Shown: positions 1-11,540 of the stretch, in pieces
Layout of the letters: the number at the start of each line of letters is the position of its first letter
Numbering within the stretch: the first letter of the stretch is position 1
From: Zygnema cylindricum
Taxonomy: Eukaryota; Streptophyta; Zygnematophyceae; Zygnematales; Zygnemataceae
NCBI GenBank assembly: GCA_037447655.1
Contig: JBBHKE010000279.1
Location: 9,908 to 69,406, forward strand
Length of the DNA: 59,499 nucleotides
Direction of reading: 5' to 3'
Notes under the pieces: generated by a model
Seen by the model: the letters and a program-made list of their open reading frames with translations, nothing else
The model's database searches: none
Told to the model about the DNA's origin: nothing
Made by a program: the position numbers and the translations under genes

Positions 1-117
1 GAAGCGTAATAAACTAATAGACGAAACCCTGAAACACTGCTGGGTACAGCTTTCTAGAACTTGTTTTACAAGTCGTAGACTTCGAGGACACTCACACTCA
101 AATCTCAGTCTTCAACC

Positions 118-636
118 TTGGGTCAGCTTACGTGTACCTCCATTTTAGGGTGTTTCTTCACAAAACGGCGGAAGGGTACCAAGTACAGAGACCAGCGTCG
201 GTCCAACACCCCCATTATTATACAGGTAACGAACGATGACCCGAACATCCTCTACTCCCCTGATATTCCGGTTCACCTCGGCAACCCCCACATCGTCACT
301 TATGTTTCAGGCCACCTCCAGCACCACCCCTAGTCCCGTCTCCACCATCCCCTCCTCCTACACCCCCAACGGCTCCACTTGGCCTTATAGTCCCCTCATC
401 TCCTACAAGCCCAGTAGCAAGCAATGGACATATTATTACCCCCACAACCTGGCTGCGACCAGAGACATGAACCATGGGAAGGCGGCAAAACACTTCTTTG
501 TGGGATTTTACCTCCATGTGCATTCGACTGGGTTCCAACTTCTGACTCTAAACTCACACTCACAGGAGCTTCAGATGCTGAACATTTTGTTCAAGATCTT
601 TCGACATGGCTCGTCACAAAGTCACAAAGCAGATAA
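118..636 (+). pseudogene. Doubtful coding remnant, unknown product
   Basis: Two open stretches lie in the same forward frame, at 118-333 and 424-636, separated by three in-frame stops. The second has a protein-like composition (residues such as WEGGKTLLCGILPP and FDWVPTSDSKL), but I recognise no family or domain. There is no signal peptide or membrane segment. It may be a decayed gene or transposon fragment, or chance. The 3' end runs into a duplicated noncoding unit at about 612. Function unknown; confidence is low because only open-frame length and composition support it. Confidence 0.18.
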
Positions 637-1010
637 TCAAATAATGCGAAGCTGTCTAGAGTCTGCTAGTATGTTATGTTATGCAAGCACATGAATCATT
701 AGATTTATCATAAAATGTACATCTTCCGGAACATTATTTATTCTGGTGAGAACAAGGTGATTGACTAGTTTCTCAAGTAAAATTTTTTATTCGATTTTGA
801 CTACTTTTGATGATTTTGGGTAGTCACAGAGCTTCAAAGCAGATGATCAAATAATGCAAAACCGTCTTGAGTGTGCTAGTGTCGTATGTCAGGGAGCAAG
901 CAAATCATTTGATTTGTCATAAAGTATACATCTTCCACAAGAATATTTATTCTGGCCAGAATTCGAAGATTGTCTCGTTTAAATTATATTTTTTGTTCGA
1001 CGATGGATAT
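612..1010. repeat. Diverged 210-bp tandem duplication
   Basis: Two direct copies of about 200 bp, near 612-821 and 822-1010, share recognisable blocks in the same order (for example AAAGCAGATNATCAAATAAT near 626 and 836). The period is 210 bp. No coding content. About 1011-1540 holds nothing I can identify. Confidence 0.7.
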
Positions 1011-1539
1011 TTTTTTGTTTTTGCCGCACATTTGTCTATACATTTGTCCATTCAAGGGCGGATCATGTGATTCATTATTCCTCTTCCTGTCCCTTTGAAA
1101 TGAGGGTTTGACATAGTTGAAAGACTAGTTTTCATGGATACATTATTCCCACCCCACATGGCACGTGCTTAGAAAGATTGTCCAATGTTTGGCAATACTG
1201 GCACGCAAAAGTATTCATTAGGCTAGTGAATTTATTCGGGCCTAGAGTTAAGGGCCTACAAGACCGGTAGCAATTGGGATGCGTGAGAAATATCTGCAGA
1301 AAGAAATCGTGCGTGAATTGTTGCGAAAACATCATTTGCCACATTAGCCTCTAACATTGATCATCGGCCACATTGGATCGATGCGCAATGCACATCGAGT
1401 GTATGCGATGAAACGCATTTCTATCTACATATACCACATATTTCTGTTCACCTACTACGATTCGGCCAAAAGGCCCACCAACAACTTTCCAACCCTTGTT
1501 GGAAAATTCTAGCATCTCACTCTTTCACCATTGTTGAGT

Positions 1540-2551
1540 GACTTGAACCCTTGTTTTCAAAATGTTGGTAAGGTTTAGGGTGTTTTGAGACATCCTACAT
1601 TTCACCCAATTTGGGGACAAATACGTTTTTGGGTTTTTAGGATTCAAAAAAAAAAATCCCATCCCCTACGTCATTATCCTGCCTACAACGTCACCTTTTA
1701 GTACGCAGGATGTACGTCACTGTCTTCCTATTTTCGACCAAATGTCACGTCATTCGAGCTCATCTTCAAGCTCCTGCTGAAATCGGCTCGAGAGTCGATT
1801 TCGTAAAATTAACACTTGAACATTGAATAGGAAAACTTTGCCACAAGTGTCACAGTTTTTCAACATTTTTGGACGAGGAAGAGTACACGCTGTCAATTTT
1901 TTGCACGTCACGCGGAACCACAGAAAAAAATATGTGAGGTTCTCAGACCTCCACTTCCGTTCATGTGTCTTAATGTTTCCGCCCTTCATCATGTCTCCCC
2001 CTCCCTCTCCCACTACCACTTCCCTCTCCCGTTCTGCGAATGAAACACGACAGTGTAGTTATGACATGAAAGAGCCCTAAAAAGAATATTTTTAAAAATC
2101 TTTTGGCGTAGTTTGACGACAATCAAGTGAGAAAAGTCAAAAGACATGGTGAAAGATCTAGAAATAAGGACAGCGACGTTGTCACAAGTGAGCGTGACAT
2201 CACAATGTCAAAAGATCTAGACACCTACAATGTCATAAAAAAGCTAGACATGTACACCGTCATAAAGAAAATCATAACCAATTTCCCTCTTTTATTTATA
2301 GCTTTTACGAAAGGGTCTCAAAAAAATTATTAAGTGAATGCTTAAAGTTTACGCCCCGACAGCAAAACAACGTCGTGTTTGTTAGCAACGGAATACAACC
2401 CTTAGGGCGTGTGCCCATGTGTTAAAGTAAAGGTTTTTCTTGTCGTTTTCCTCCAAAATTGTATAGCAACGAGTAAGGCCGAGTGCTCATGTAACCGAAA
2501 CGTTAGAATGTACTTTGGATTTTAGCGCAAATTTTACGGTATTGTTCCTGT
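1540..2551. repeat. Noncoding repeat family S, copy 1
   Basis: This stretch aligns by eye with 33710-34700 in blocks such as AACACTTGAACA..GAATAGGAAAAC and ACACGCT. Part of the right end (about 2485-2545) matches 34590-34670 in reverse complement. Segments near 2200-2270 and 3480-3560 are also inverted relatives, which suggests a fold-back element. No protein is encoded. The right edge abuts an LTR at 2552. Confidence 0.5.
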
Positions 2552-3365
2552 TGTTGTTTTGGAAACCTTTAGTCCTCTCTATATCTCGTGTGTGAGAAAG
2601 AGATTCCAGGCAGTCGTTTTCGTGTGCAGGCTGATTCGTCATAGAAAGGTTTTTAGTGTGGTATGTAAGTCCGGAGGGAGTACACAAGTTCAGTACACTC
2701 TAGGCACACGTACTAGGCACACGTGTCGGTCCGTGAGGAAGTCAAGATTGTGTGTTCCAGATGATGAAAAGTACAATTTCGTTTGGGGACCGGGTTTACA
2801 CGTGGAGGTTCACCTTCGGTGATGAAAGAATGCGTGGACGGCGGACGAAGTCCGCTGTCATTTTTGGAAGAGGAATACTGACTGTGCCGTCATTGAAGCG
2901 GGCGAACTTTGACCGCGTACTATTTCATTTTAGCGACTGTTAGTTTTAGGTTTGTTGTAAATATTTGTGTACGGTTGACGACGGGGGTTTGTTTTGATAA
3001 GGTATAGTGTACCGGTCGACCAACGGTGTAGATCAGCTGCAAGTTCACTTGTATATATAGGACTTAGAATATTTTGGAGTTGAGAATTCCTTGTATGGAA
3101 AAACTGCAAAGCAGTTTTTGGGGGTTTTTGAATTGCAAGATCATTGTGATCTTTTGGGAGAACCTTGTGAAATTCTGCATGTGGTTTCTTTGTAGTATTA
3201 TCCATATTGTGACAAATTTTCAGACCTAGGTTATTTCTGGTTTTCTTGGAGCTTTATTGTGAAGTCGGTCTTTTGTGGGTTTTCGTGAGAGTTCCCTCTT
3301 TGTATTTTGAATACTATGGCAACTGGTGGTGCTTCTTCTGGGGCACCGGTTGCCTCAAGTCAACA
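2552..3365 (+). mobile_element. Copia LTR, forward (family 4, element F)
   Basis: The LTR starts TGTTGTTTTGG and ends CAAGTCAACA. It contains a TATATATA box followed by GGACTTAG (3060-3067), a core motif found in most LTRs of this window. A start codon at 3316-3318 opens a gag-like frame (MATGGASSGAP) 50 nt before the LTR end, so gag begins inside the LTR as in family 1. The start resembles the LTR at 27386. No target duplication is visible because both flanks are rearranged. Confidence 0.7.
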
Positions 3366-5296
3366 CCTATATCAATTGTTACTTTGTTATTTGGTATTTT
3401 AGATATGTAACAGTTGTAGACGTCTACAAAATGTGCGCCAGCCTAGACGTCTACGAAACCTCCTAATATTAGTGACGTCTACAAAAACGGCGACGGTTGT
3501 AGACGTCGAGTTTTTTGTGACATTGTAGATGTTTAGGGTTTTGTGACATTGCGAAGTCATGCTACCTTGTGACATCATTAGTACGTAGGTTTTCCGCCAT
3601 GGCTTCTCGATTTATTTTCCTTATCTTTTATCATTCGAGTTTTTTTAGGGTTAAAACTAATGTGGCGGCACTGGAGGATTCAGAGGACGGGGAGAACATT
3701 GTGATGGAAAAATGGAAAGATAAGGAGACAGTTACACCGATAGCAACACCTATCGCAACCGGTTCAGCATTCATGTCACCTATTCCGAGGAATGAGGAGA
3801 ATGATGTTGATACTTGGGACTACAACAGTATGGCAACAAAACACTTCATTCTCCGCCATCTTACTCAAGGACTTGCATCTCCTCATTTGCAGGTGGAAAG
3901 GGCATCAGATCTGTGGATTGCCCTTATAGAGATGTACCGGAGTGGTACTATTCAGAAACAACACTTGGTTGATCAAAAGATAGACGCATATGTATAAAAA
4001 GGGGAAAAAATGCTAGACTTTTGTAATGAGCTTGCAACCCTTTTCATGGAACTAGAGAGTGCAGGTAGAGTAGAAACAAAAAAAATGAAGGTTAACTGTT
4101 TGCTCATGAAGTTACCCGATGATTATAAAAACATAGTCAACCGTGTGTAAGATTTGTCGGATTCCAGGTGGATCTGGAATTCTGTGGTAGGGATGATTCT
4201 CGTCCGAGAGAATACAATTGAGATCCGAAAGTGAGGGAAGAGTGGACAAGCTTTGGCAACAGGAACTAATCGGAGGAGCAAGGATCCCAAAAAATCAGAA
4301 GGAAACTATAGAGGAGGACAAAAAAACTCAGTCCGATGAATCACGACCGAGGGTCTCCAATGGGTTGTGTCATTTCTGCAAGAAACCAAGACACTATATG
4401 GCGGAGTGTACTAAGTTAACCAAGTTTTGGTTAAAGGAGGGGAAGACCGGTAGACCTCCGAGAGGAAAAAAAAAGGCCCTTGTGACACAAGTACATGAGG
4501 CGGGATTCGAGGACGAGGACGATGAGCTCCTATTGGATAAGGAGTTGGAGGCGGAAAACGAGGTCGAAATTCCACGAAAGCAGAAATGTGCTTTCGGTGG
4601 ATTCAAAGGTGAGGCAAGCTGGATTGTAGATTCGGGTGCCTCCATGCACATGTGTAAGGATAAACACCTGTTCACTTTCCCACCGTAGAGATAGAGTACG
4701 GGGATGGGAGGATAATCACTACTACTCTTGTAAGATCGGTAGATCTGAAAGTGTTAGTAAAAGGAAAGACATCCACGATTACATTCTCTGATGTATTTTT
4801 TATTCCAGAGCTGAACAAAAACCTCATCTCTACATCTGTATTAAATGATAAGGGTTTTGGTACTAGCACTAGGAAAGGAGTCTTTACTGCTAGTTTTGAG
4901 GAGGAAGTTTATTTCACTGCTGAAAAAGGTAGCCACGGGATGTTTAGGCTGATTTTAAGCAATAAAAAGAAGAAACTTTATTATGCTGGTGTTCATGATA
5001 TATTATTGTGGCATAAGAGGCTTGGGTATGTGAATCTAGATAAGTTAAGAGAGATGACAAAGATGGGAGTAGTGGAAGGGATTTAGTTCGGTGAGAGTGA
5101 GAATCTAATTGATTATAGTGGATGTGCTCAAGGTAAAGCACACACGTTACCCTTCCCAAAAACAACCACCTATAAGGGAGAAAAGATTCTTGATTTAATA
5201 CACAAAGATATTTGGGGACCGGCCAAAGTGCTCTCACCCGGGCAGAAGAGATTTACGATAATTATCACCGATGATTGGTCTCGAAATTTGAAATTT
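3366..5296 (+). pseudogene. Decayed copia gag-pol, element F
   Basis: Forward copia polyprotein remnant with stops and frameshifts. About 3395-3560 is foreign (repeat S relative, inverted). Gag resumes near 3660 and is readable to 3997. A zinc knuckle CHFCKKPRHYMAEC and the protease motif DSGASMHMC lie in the frame 4218-4688. The gag-pre-integrase region, with ISTSVLNDKGF and LLWHKRLGYVN, is at 4751-5086. The integrase start (LIHKDIWGPAKVLSPG) then breaks off near 5290, where LTR-R1 begins. The protein is nearly the same as element G (31702-32085). It cannot make a working polyprotein. RT and RNase H are missing. Confidence 0.85.
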
Positions 5297-5640
5297 TGTG
5301 GTCTCCATTATCCCACAGAATGAGCAGCCTATGTGAAACCATTAGGATAATATTTGCCCCTTCCACTTTCCCACTGAATAGGTGCCTCCCAGGCACACAA
5401 ATACTTGACCACCCTCACCCTTGTGAGGACAAGACTCCCTTGAGTCAAACACAAAAAGAATCACTGAATTTGCTCCCCTGAGCAGTAAGTTATGGATGGC
5501 CAAAGATGGCATATAAATACAAAAGGTCACCTAGAGAGAGGTGCCTCAAACACGCTAAGTCCCTTAACTCCTACTAAGAACTACTTACTTCTCTACCCTA
5601 GGCCAATCAAAAGGGTGTATAGTACAAGAAGGTAATGGTG
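5297..5640 (-). mobile_element. LTR-R1, left part (interrupted)
   Basis: This is the left part of a family 3 copia LTR in minus orientation; the remainder is at 16502-17077. It aligns with 27982-28340 and with the reverse complement of 18330-18630, sharing blocks such as GAATTTGCTCCCCTGAGCAG. CTAAGTCC (5554-5561) is the shared LTR core motif in reverse. The young copia array inserted at 5646 splits it. Joining the two parts across one TATAG gives a continuous match to LTR-R3. Confidence 0.7.
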
Positions 5641-5645
5641 TATAG
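5641..5645. repeat. Target-site duplication TATAG, left
   Basis: The five bases TATAG directly precede the LTR terminus TGTTGTT at 5646. They are repeated at 16497-16501 directly after the opposite terminus AACAACA. This defines one integration event for the whole array. Confidence 0.92.
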
Positions 5646-6526
5646 TGTTGTTCTGTGACTACCACACCAACTGAAGATGAAGATGATGCTGGAGTAGTCA
5701 TCACAGAATTCAGATAAGCAAGAAGCTCTCACAGATGCTCAGAAAAATGCACACAACTTTGGAACAGAGCCAAAGACAAATTAGGCAACCAAATGGCCTA
5801 CAAATCTGACACAATGCAGATAATACACAAAGGAACACAAGTGCAAATTTACACAGAAATCTGCAAACAGATATGAGAAATATTCTCAGTCAAATATATC
5901 AAAAATGTCACAGCATAATTTTGATACAACAAGTTCCTAATTCTGAAATGGCTAAGTCCTATATTTATACCTAAAAGATCTATTCTTCTAAGAGCTAGCA
6001 GCCACTCACTACTCTAACTGAGCAAAGAAGACATACCAGCCATGCATCAATAATATCTACTATCTGAAAGGAGGATACCTGAATATGTCAAGGTATGTCA
6101 TACAGAAAGAATCTAAACTTAGACACTAATCAAACAAAACACGCTTCTGTACAAACTAGAGATAAGTAACGTCACAGTACACCGTGTATAAACACGTCAG
6201 ATAATTACAGACGTGGTCCCGGATGACAACCTTTCGTCGGCAACAAATCTTCACCGTCCATTATTTCGAAGTTTCATCCAAGATAAAACTTTTATGTGAC
6301 ACCTCGGTCTTTGTGGTAAGTCTGAATAGTACGAACAGATCTTTGTAAAGTTTCTCATTTACCAACGTGTGTCCTGACGTGTGTCACACCGTGAACTCCT
6401 TCACTGTTCACTGTAACATTAATTCTGGTACATACTGAACCAGACTTTCACAAAATATTCTAAGTACTGAGAAAACACTCCCCTCACCTATGATGCTTAG
6501 TGAGGACTAAAGCTTTCAAAAACACA
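5646..6526 (-). mobile_element. LTR A of the array (3' LTR of domain 1)
   Basis: 881 bp, near-identical to LTRs B and C. In sense orientation it carries TATAAATATAGGACTTAG (core at 5952-5959), which would serve as promoter. The terminus near 6526 reads AACACA instead of AACAACA, a one-base loss. The last 59 nt in sense direction encode the first gag codons. Confidence 0.92.
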
Positions 6527-9500
6527 CTCCCCTAAAGCTTTAAACTCTACTAACCACTTAGACCGCATCCCTCTCTACAAAATTTCAATTTTGGAGCAGG
6601 TAAGGGTTTTGTCATCATATCTGCCAACATTTTCTCATCAGGTAAGTAGCTGAGTTTCAGAATTCTGGCCATTACCTTTTCCCTCACAAAGTGTAACTTA
6701 ATGTTAATATGCTTGCTTTTGAAATGATGACTAGGATTAGAAGCAATAGCAATAGCAGCTTCATTGTCACACCATATGACCTGAGGACCAGACTGCATAA
6801 ATTTCAGTTCTTGTAAAAGAGACTTTACCCAAAGAAGTTCCTTGACAGCTGAGCTGGCTGCCATGAATTCAGCTTCCATGGTTGACTAAGCAGTCACCTT
6901 TTGGAGCTTGCTTGTCCAGCAGCAAGTACCATTACCGATCTTCAGAATGAATCCAGTGGTAGAACATCGGCTTGGCATATCACCATAACTCGCATCGCTC
7001 TAGGTGCTAATTTTCACTTCATCTCCTCCAAGAGATAGTCGAAGATCTCGTGTACCTGCAAGATATCTCAGAACTCGTTTTGCTGCCTCCCAATCTGATT
7101 TCTTCGGATTTTGAAGACTTCGACTCAGAGCTCCAACAACCGCTGTAATATCCGGACGAGTGCAGTTCATAAAGTAGATAAGACTCCCAACAATTTGTCT
7201 GTAGGGAATCGTGGACATGAAATCTGACTCCCCTGCTTCCATATCATCTTCCAGAGTCATTCCTCCATCTGTCTCCTTTCCTTCCACCTTTTGCCTGAAC
7301 TCCATAGGAGTGGCACTCCCTTTTGCATCTGCCATACCAAATCTTTCAAGTACATTTCCAATGGCCTCTCTCTGAGTAAGGTAAATAACTCTCTGACTCC
7401 TATCTCTCTCTACTTGAATGCCTAGGATATACTTAGCTTCACCTAAGTCTTTCATTTCAAACCTGGCATTCAGAGCTGCTTTTATCTTGTTTATCTCATT
7501 CAATGATTTGCTGATTAGCAGCAGATCATCCACATACACTGCTACATAAATCACACCATCATTTCCGTCCATGACATAAACAGAGTGGTCTGAGCTGATC
7601 CTTGTAAAGCCTAAGCTGGTAAGAAACTCATCCAACTTCAAATTCCACTGTCTCGGAGCCTGTTTCAATCCATACAATGATTTCAACAGTTTACAGACTA
7701 GATTTTCCTTTCCTTTTTCTACATAACCTTCAGGTTGTTTCATGTAAATTACTTCCTCTAAGTCTCCATGCAAGAAGGCAGTTTTAACATCCATTTGATG
7801 CAATTCCATATTCTCAATTGCAGCTAGAGACAACAAGACTCTGACAGTAGGAAACCTAACAACAGGAGAGAAGGTTTCCTCGTAGTCTATTCCTTCCTTT
7901 TGACTAAAACCCTTTGCAACCAGACGAGCTTTATACCTTTCAATGGTGTTGTCTGGGTTGAGCTTCACCTTGAAGACCCACTTGCAGCCAATGGCTTTTC
8001 GATCTGGTGGAAGCTCCACAAGCTCCCACGTTTGGGCTTCCATGATCGATCTCATCTCATCATTTGCAGCTGAGATCCAATGATCCTTTTCAGGAACAGA
8101 AAATGCCTCCTGAATGGTAAGAGGCTCCCCCGTGCTTGCAGAAAAAGCATATTGAACTTGTTCTCCCCTTAAACGAGAACTCTGTCTTCTTCCCCCCGGA
8201 AAATTTGAGGCTGGAACTGTTGGATACCGAGCTCCACCTTGATGTCTTGGAGGAGGAGGATCAGCTCCTGTTTGTTGTTCAGTAGCTGGTGGAACTCCAG
8301 TATGTTGAACTCCAGTAGAAGAAGAAGTACAAGCTGCAGCAGACTGAAACGGAATCTGATCCAAGATGACATATTCTTGCAGTTTTTCTTTCTTTTCATT
8401 TTCATCCATACTAAATACATCTATGGACTCACTCTCATCCTTCACCTGAATATTTCTAGCAATCTGGATGGTATGTTTCTGAGGACAATAAATTCTATAT
8501 CCTACAGATTCATCATCATATCCCATAAAGATTCCAGGCTTAGACTTTGGACTTAATTTCCAGTTTGGTAAATTATCTAGTACAAAGCACTTGCTACCAA
8601 AAACTCTGAAGTGACTGACATCTGGTTTTCTGCCAGTCCACACTTCATAAGGTGTCATTCCCTGAACAGATCTAGTTTCTAATCTGTTCCTAATATATGC
8701 TGCAGTTTGGTAAGCTTCAGCCCAGAATTTAATATCTACTCCTTTATCAGCCATCATAGATTTAACACTCTCAGTTAGAGTTCTGTTTAGCCTTTCTGAA
8801 ACTCCATTCTGCTCAGGAGTATAAGGCACAGTGAACTGGTGAGATATACCATTTTCTTTCAAATAAGCAGCAAACTCATTGGAAGTATATTCACCTCCAT
8901 TATCAGATCTTAAAGAGAGAATCGATCTACCATGAAGTTTCTCCGCCCAGATCCGAAAGTGTTTGAAGTGGGTGAAGACCTCCCTTTTCTCCTTCATAAA
9001 ATAGATTCTACTGAATCTGGAGAAATCATCTGTGAATGTGACAAAGTATTTGCTGCCAGCAAGAGATGGTACTTTGGAGGGTCCCCACACATCTGAATGA
9101 ACAAGTTCTAAGATGTTAGTTGCTCTGAAATCTGCAGCTTGGGGTAAGGGAAGTTTATGAAGCTTGCCCAAAGCACAACCATCACAAATACTTGACTGTT
9201 GCTGACCAAGCTTAACTCCTTCTACCATATCATTTGTGACCATCTTTTCCAATCTGTCATAATGAACATGACCCAACCTCTTATGCCATAAAACATTATC
9301 AGATGAGACACTGGAGTAGGCAAAAGAAGATGTATTCACCAGGTCCATCCGGTACAAATTATTTGGGCCTCTAGTTCCCATTACAGCTATCTTTCCCTCT
9401 TTGCTGACTATTTTCTTTCCTTGTTTCTGAAGTATTTCAAAACCTCTACTTTCTGCAACTGAGGTAGAAAACAAGTTCTTTTTGAACTGAGGAACATACA

Positions 9501-10635
9501 ATACATCATAGAGAGTTCATCTATCCCACACATAAGGATGACTGGTCCTTGAGCCTTTGCTTCAACTGTGGCACCACAAGCATAATATATCTTCCTTGTT
9601 GGAATATAGATCTGCCTTGTTGGAATAGGTTGCAGATATGTGAAGGAAGCTTTGTTCCAGCACATATGAGATGAGCTTCCTGAGTCCATGATCCACCGTG
9701 GTCTTTGTCTCCTTCCATTTGTTTTGCAAGGGCAAAGAATTCTTTGTCATCAGTTTTTGGAAAACTGACGACATCTGGCGCCTTCCCCTTGTCAACTGAT
9801 TCCGATCCCGGTGTATCAGTTGACAATGCTTCGGTTTTAGAGGGAATAGTCTGTGGTGTGTGTGGTGTCTTTTGGGGCGTGTAGAGTCCTCTTGACCTCC
9901 ATCCATTTCTGAACATACCTTTCTCCCAAGCTTTAAGAAACTTAGGACTGTGTTTGTACAGATGTTCTTGATTATAACGGTAGACACATTTGTTATAAGG
10001 TTGAAAACCTTGGTACCGCTAAGATTTGTTTCCTTGATACTGTGCATTAAAAGCTACAGATGATTGATTAAAAGCTGCAACAGTGGATTCCTCCTCTAAC
10101 ACTAGTTTTATAGCTGTTGCTAAGTTCAAAGCTGACTTATCGAACTTTCTCAAATTTGCCGAGGCTCCTTTATATTCCTCATGAAGACCTCGCATAAGAA
10201 TTATAGCCTGATGATAAGGGGAGAAGATCCCCCCTGAACATGCGTTTTTTGCCAACAAAAGCCTAAGACCATTACAACATTCAACCATGCTACCTCCTGT
10301 ATACCTAAAATCATAAATATTCCCAGCTGTGATAATTTCATGTTGGTCATTCATGTTGGTCATTAGCTTTCAAATAGATGGTTTTCAAGGAAGACCAGAT
10401 TTCTGATGCCTTTTTCATTTTGATATGTGACATAAGTAGGTCTTCTGAGATCATTAACTTCAACAAATGCAGAGCTTGCTGATTTTTCCCATTATAGGAT
10501 GCTTCAGGTTCAGCAAGGCTGCCATCAACTACATCAAACAATTTAACTTGAGTGAAATAAGACTCAACCATATCAAACCAATAGATGTATTTCCTTCTAT
10601 CAAAAATTGGGATCCGTGAGGGTGGGCCCGTGACC
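6527..10635 (-). pseudogene. Copia gag-pol, inactive copy (domain 1)
   Basis: Near-duplicate of domain 2 but disabled. Reading on the minus strand: a 13-bp duplication in gag (10338-10363) shifts frame; a 21-bp in-frame duplication lies beside the protease region (about 9594-9635); a 16-bp deletion after 9517 shifts frame; a TGG-to-TAG nonsense near 6998 ends the large pol ORF (7000-9501); a second TAG replaces a Gln codon near 6880. Integrase, YVDDLL reverse transcriptase and RNase H motifs are otherwise intact. The remaining RNase H tail is open at 6550-6879. It would need proteins from another copy to move. Confidence 0.93.
10621..10635 (-). promoter_or_regulatory. Primer-binding site, domain 1
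   Basis: The + strand reads GGTGGGCCCGTGACC directly before LTR B. It resembles the anticodon arm of plant initiator tRNA-Met (GGTGGGCCCATAACC), with two differences. The same bases are gag codons. Confidence 0.6.
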
Positions 10636-11517
10636 TGTTGTTCTGTGACTACCACACCAACTGAAGATGAAGATGATGCTGGAGTAGTCATCACAGAATT
10701 CAGATAAGCAAGAAGCTCTCACAGATGCTCAGAAAAATGCACACAACTTTGGAACAGAGCCAAAGACAAATTAGGCAACCAAATGGCCTACAAATCTGAC
10801 ACAATGCAGATAATACACAAAGGAACACAAGTGCAAATTTACACAGAAATCTGCAAACAGATATGAGAAATATTCTCAGTCAAATATATCAAAAATGTCA
10901 CAGCATAATTTTGATACAACAAGTTCCTAATTCTGAAATGGCTAAGTCCTATATTTATACCTAAAAGATCTATTCTTCTAAGAGCTAGCAGCCACTCACT
11001 ACTCTAACTGAGCAAAGAAGACATACCAGCCATGCATCAATAATATCTACTATCTGAAAGGAGGATACCTGAATATGTCAAGGTATGTCATACAGAAAGA
11101 ATCTAAACTTAGACACTAATCAAACAAAACACGCTTCTGTACAAACTAGAGATAAGTAACGTCACAGTACACCGTGTATAAACACGTCAGATAATTACAG
11201 ACGTGGTCTCGGATGACAACCTTTCGTCGGCAGCAAATCTTCACCGTCCATTATTTCGAAGTTTCATCCAAGATAAAACTTTTATGTGACACCTCGGTCT
11301 TTGTGGTAAGTCTGAATAGTACGAACGGATCTTTGTAAAGTTTCTCATTTACCAACGTGTGTCCTGACGTGTGTCACACCGTGAACTCCCTCACTGTTCA
11401 CTGTAACATTAATTCTGGTACATACTGAACCAGACTTTCACAAAATATTCTAAGTACTGAGAAAACACTCCCCTCACCTATGATGCTTAGTGAGGACTAA
11501 AGCTTTCAAAAACAACA
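10636..11517 (-). mobile_element. LTR B, shared middle LTR
   Basis: 882 bp from TGTTGTT to AACAACA. It serves as 5' LTR for domain 1 and 3' LTR for domain 2. The core motif CTAAGTCC is at 10942-10949. A single LTR between two internal domains is what LTR-LTR crossing-over produces. Confidence 0.92.
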
Positions 11518-11535
11518 CTCCCCTAAAGCTTTAGA
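11518..11535 (-). promoter_or_regulatory. Polypurine tract of domain 2
   Basis: The sense strand reads AAAGCTTTAGGGGAG immediately before the 3' LTR terminus TGTTGTT. This is the expected place for the plus-strand DNA primer. The same tract occurs at 6527-6541 for domain 1. Confidence 0.75.
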
Positions 11536-11540
11536 CTCTA

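Noticed and set aside
8239-8556. Antisense open frames inside the copia pol (also 13230-13547, 14520-15204)
   Set aside because: Opposite-strand shadows of the polyprotein; they occur at the same place in both domains because the sequence is duplicated.
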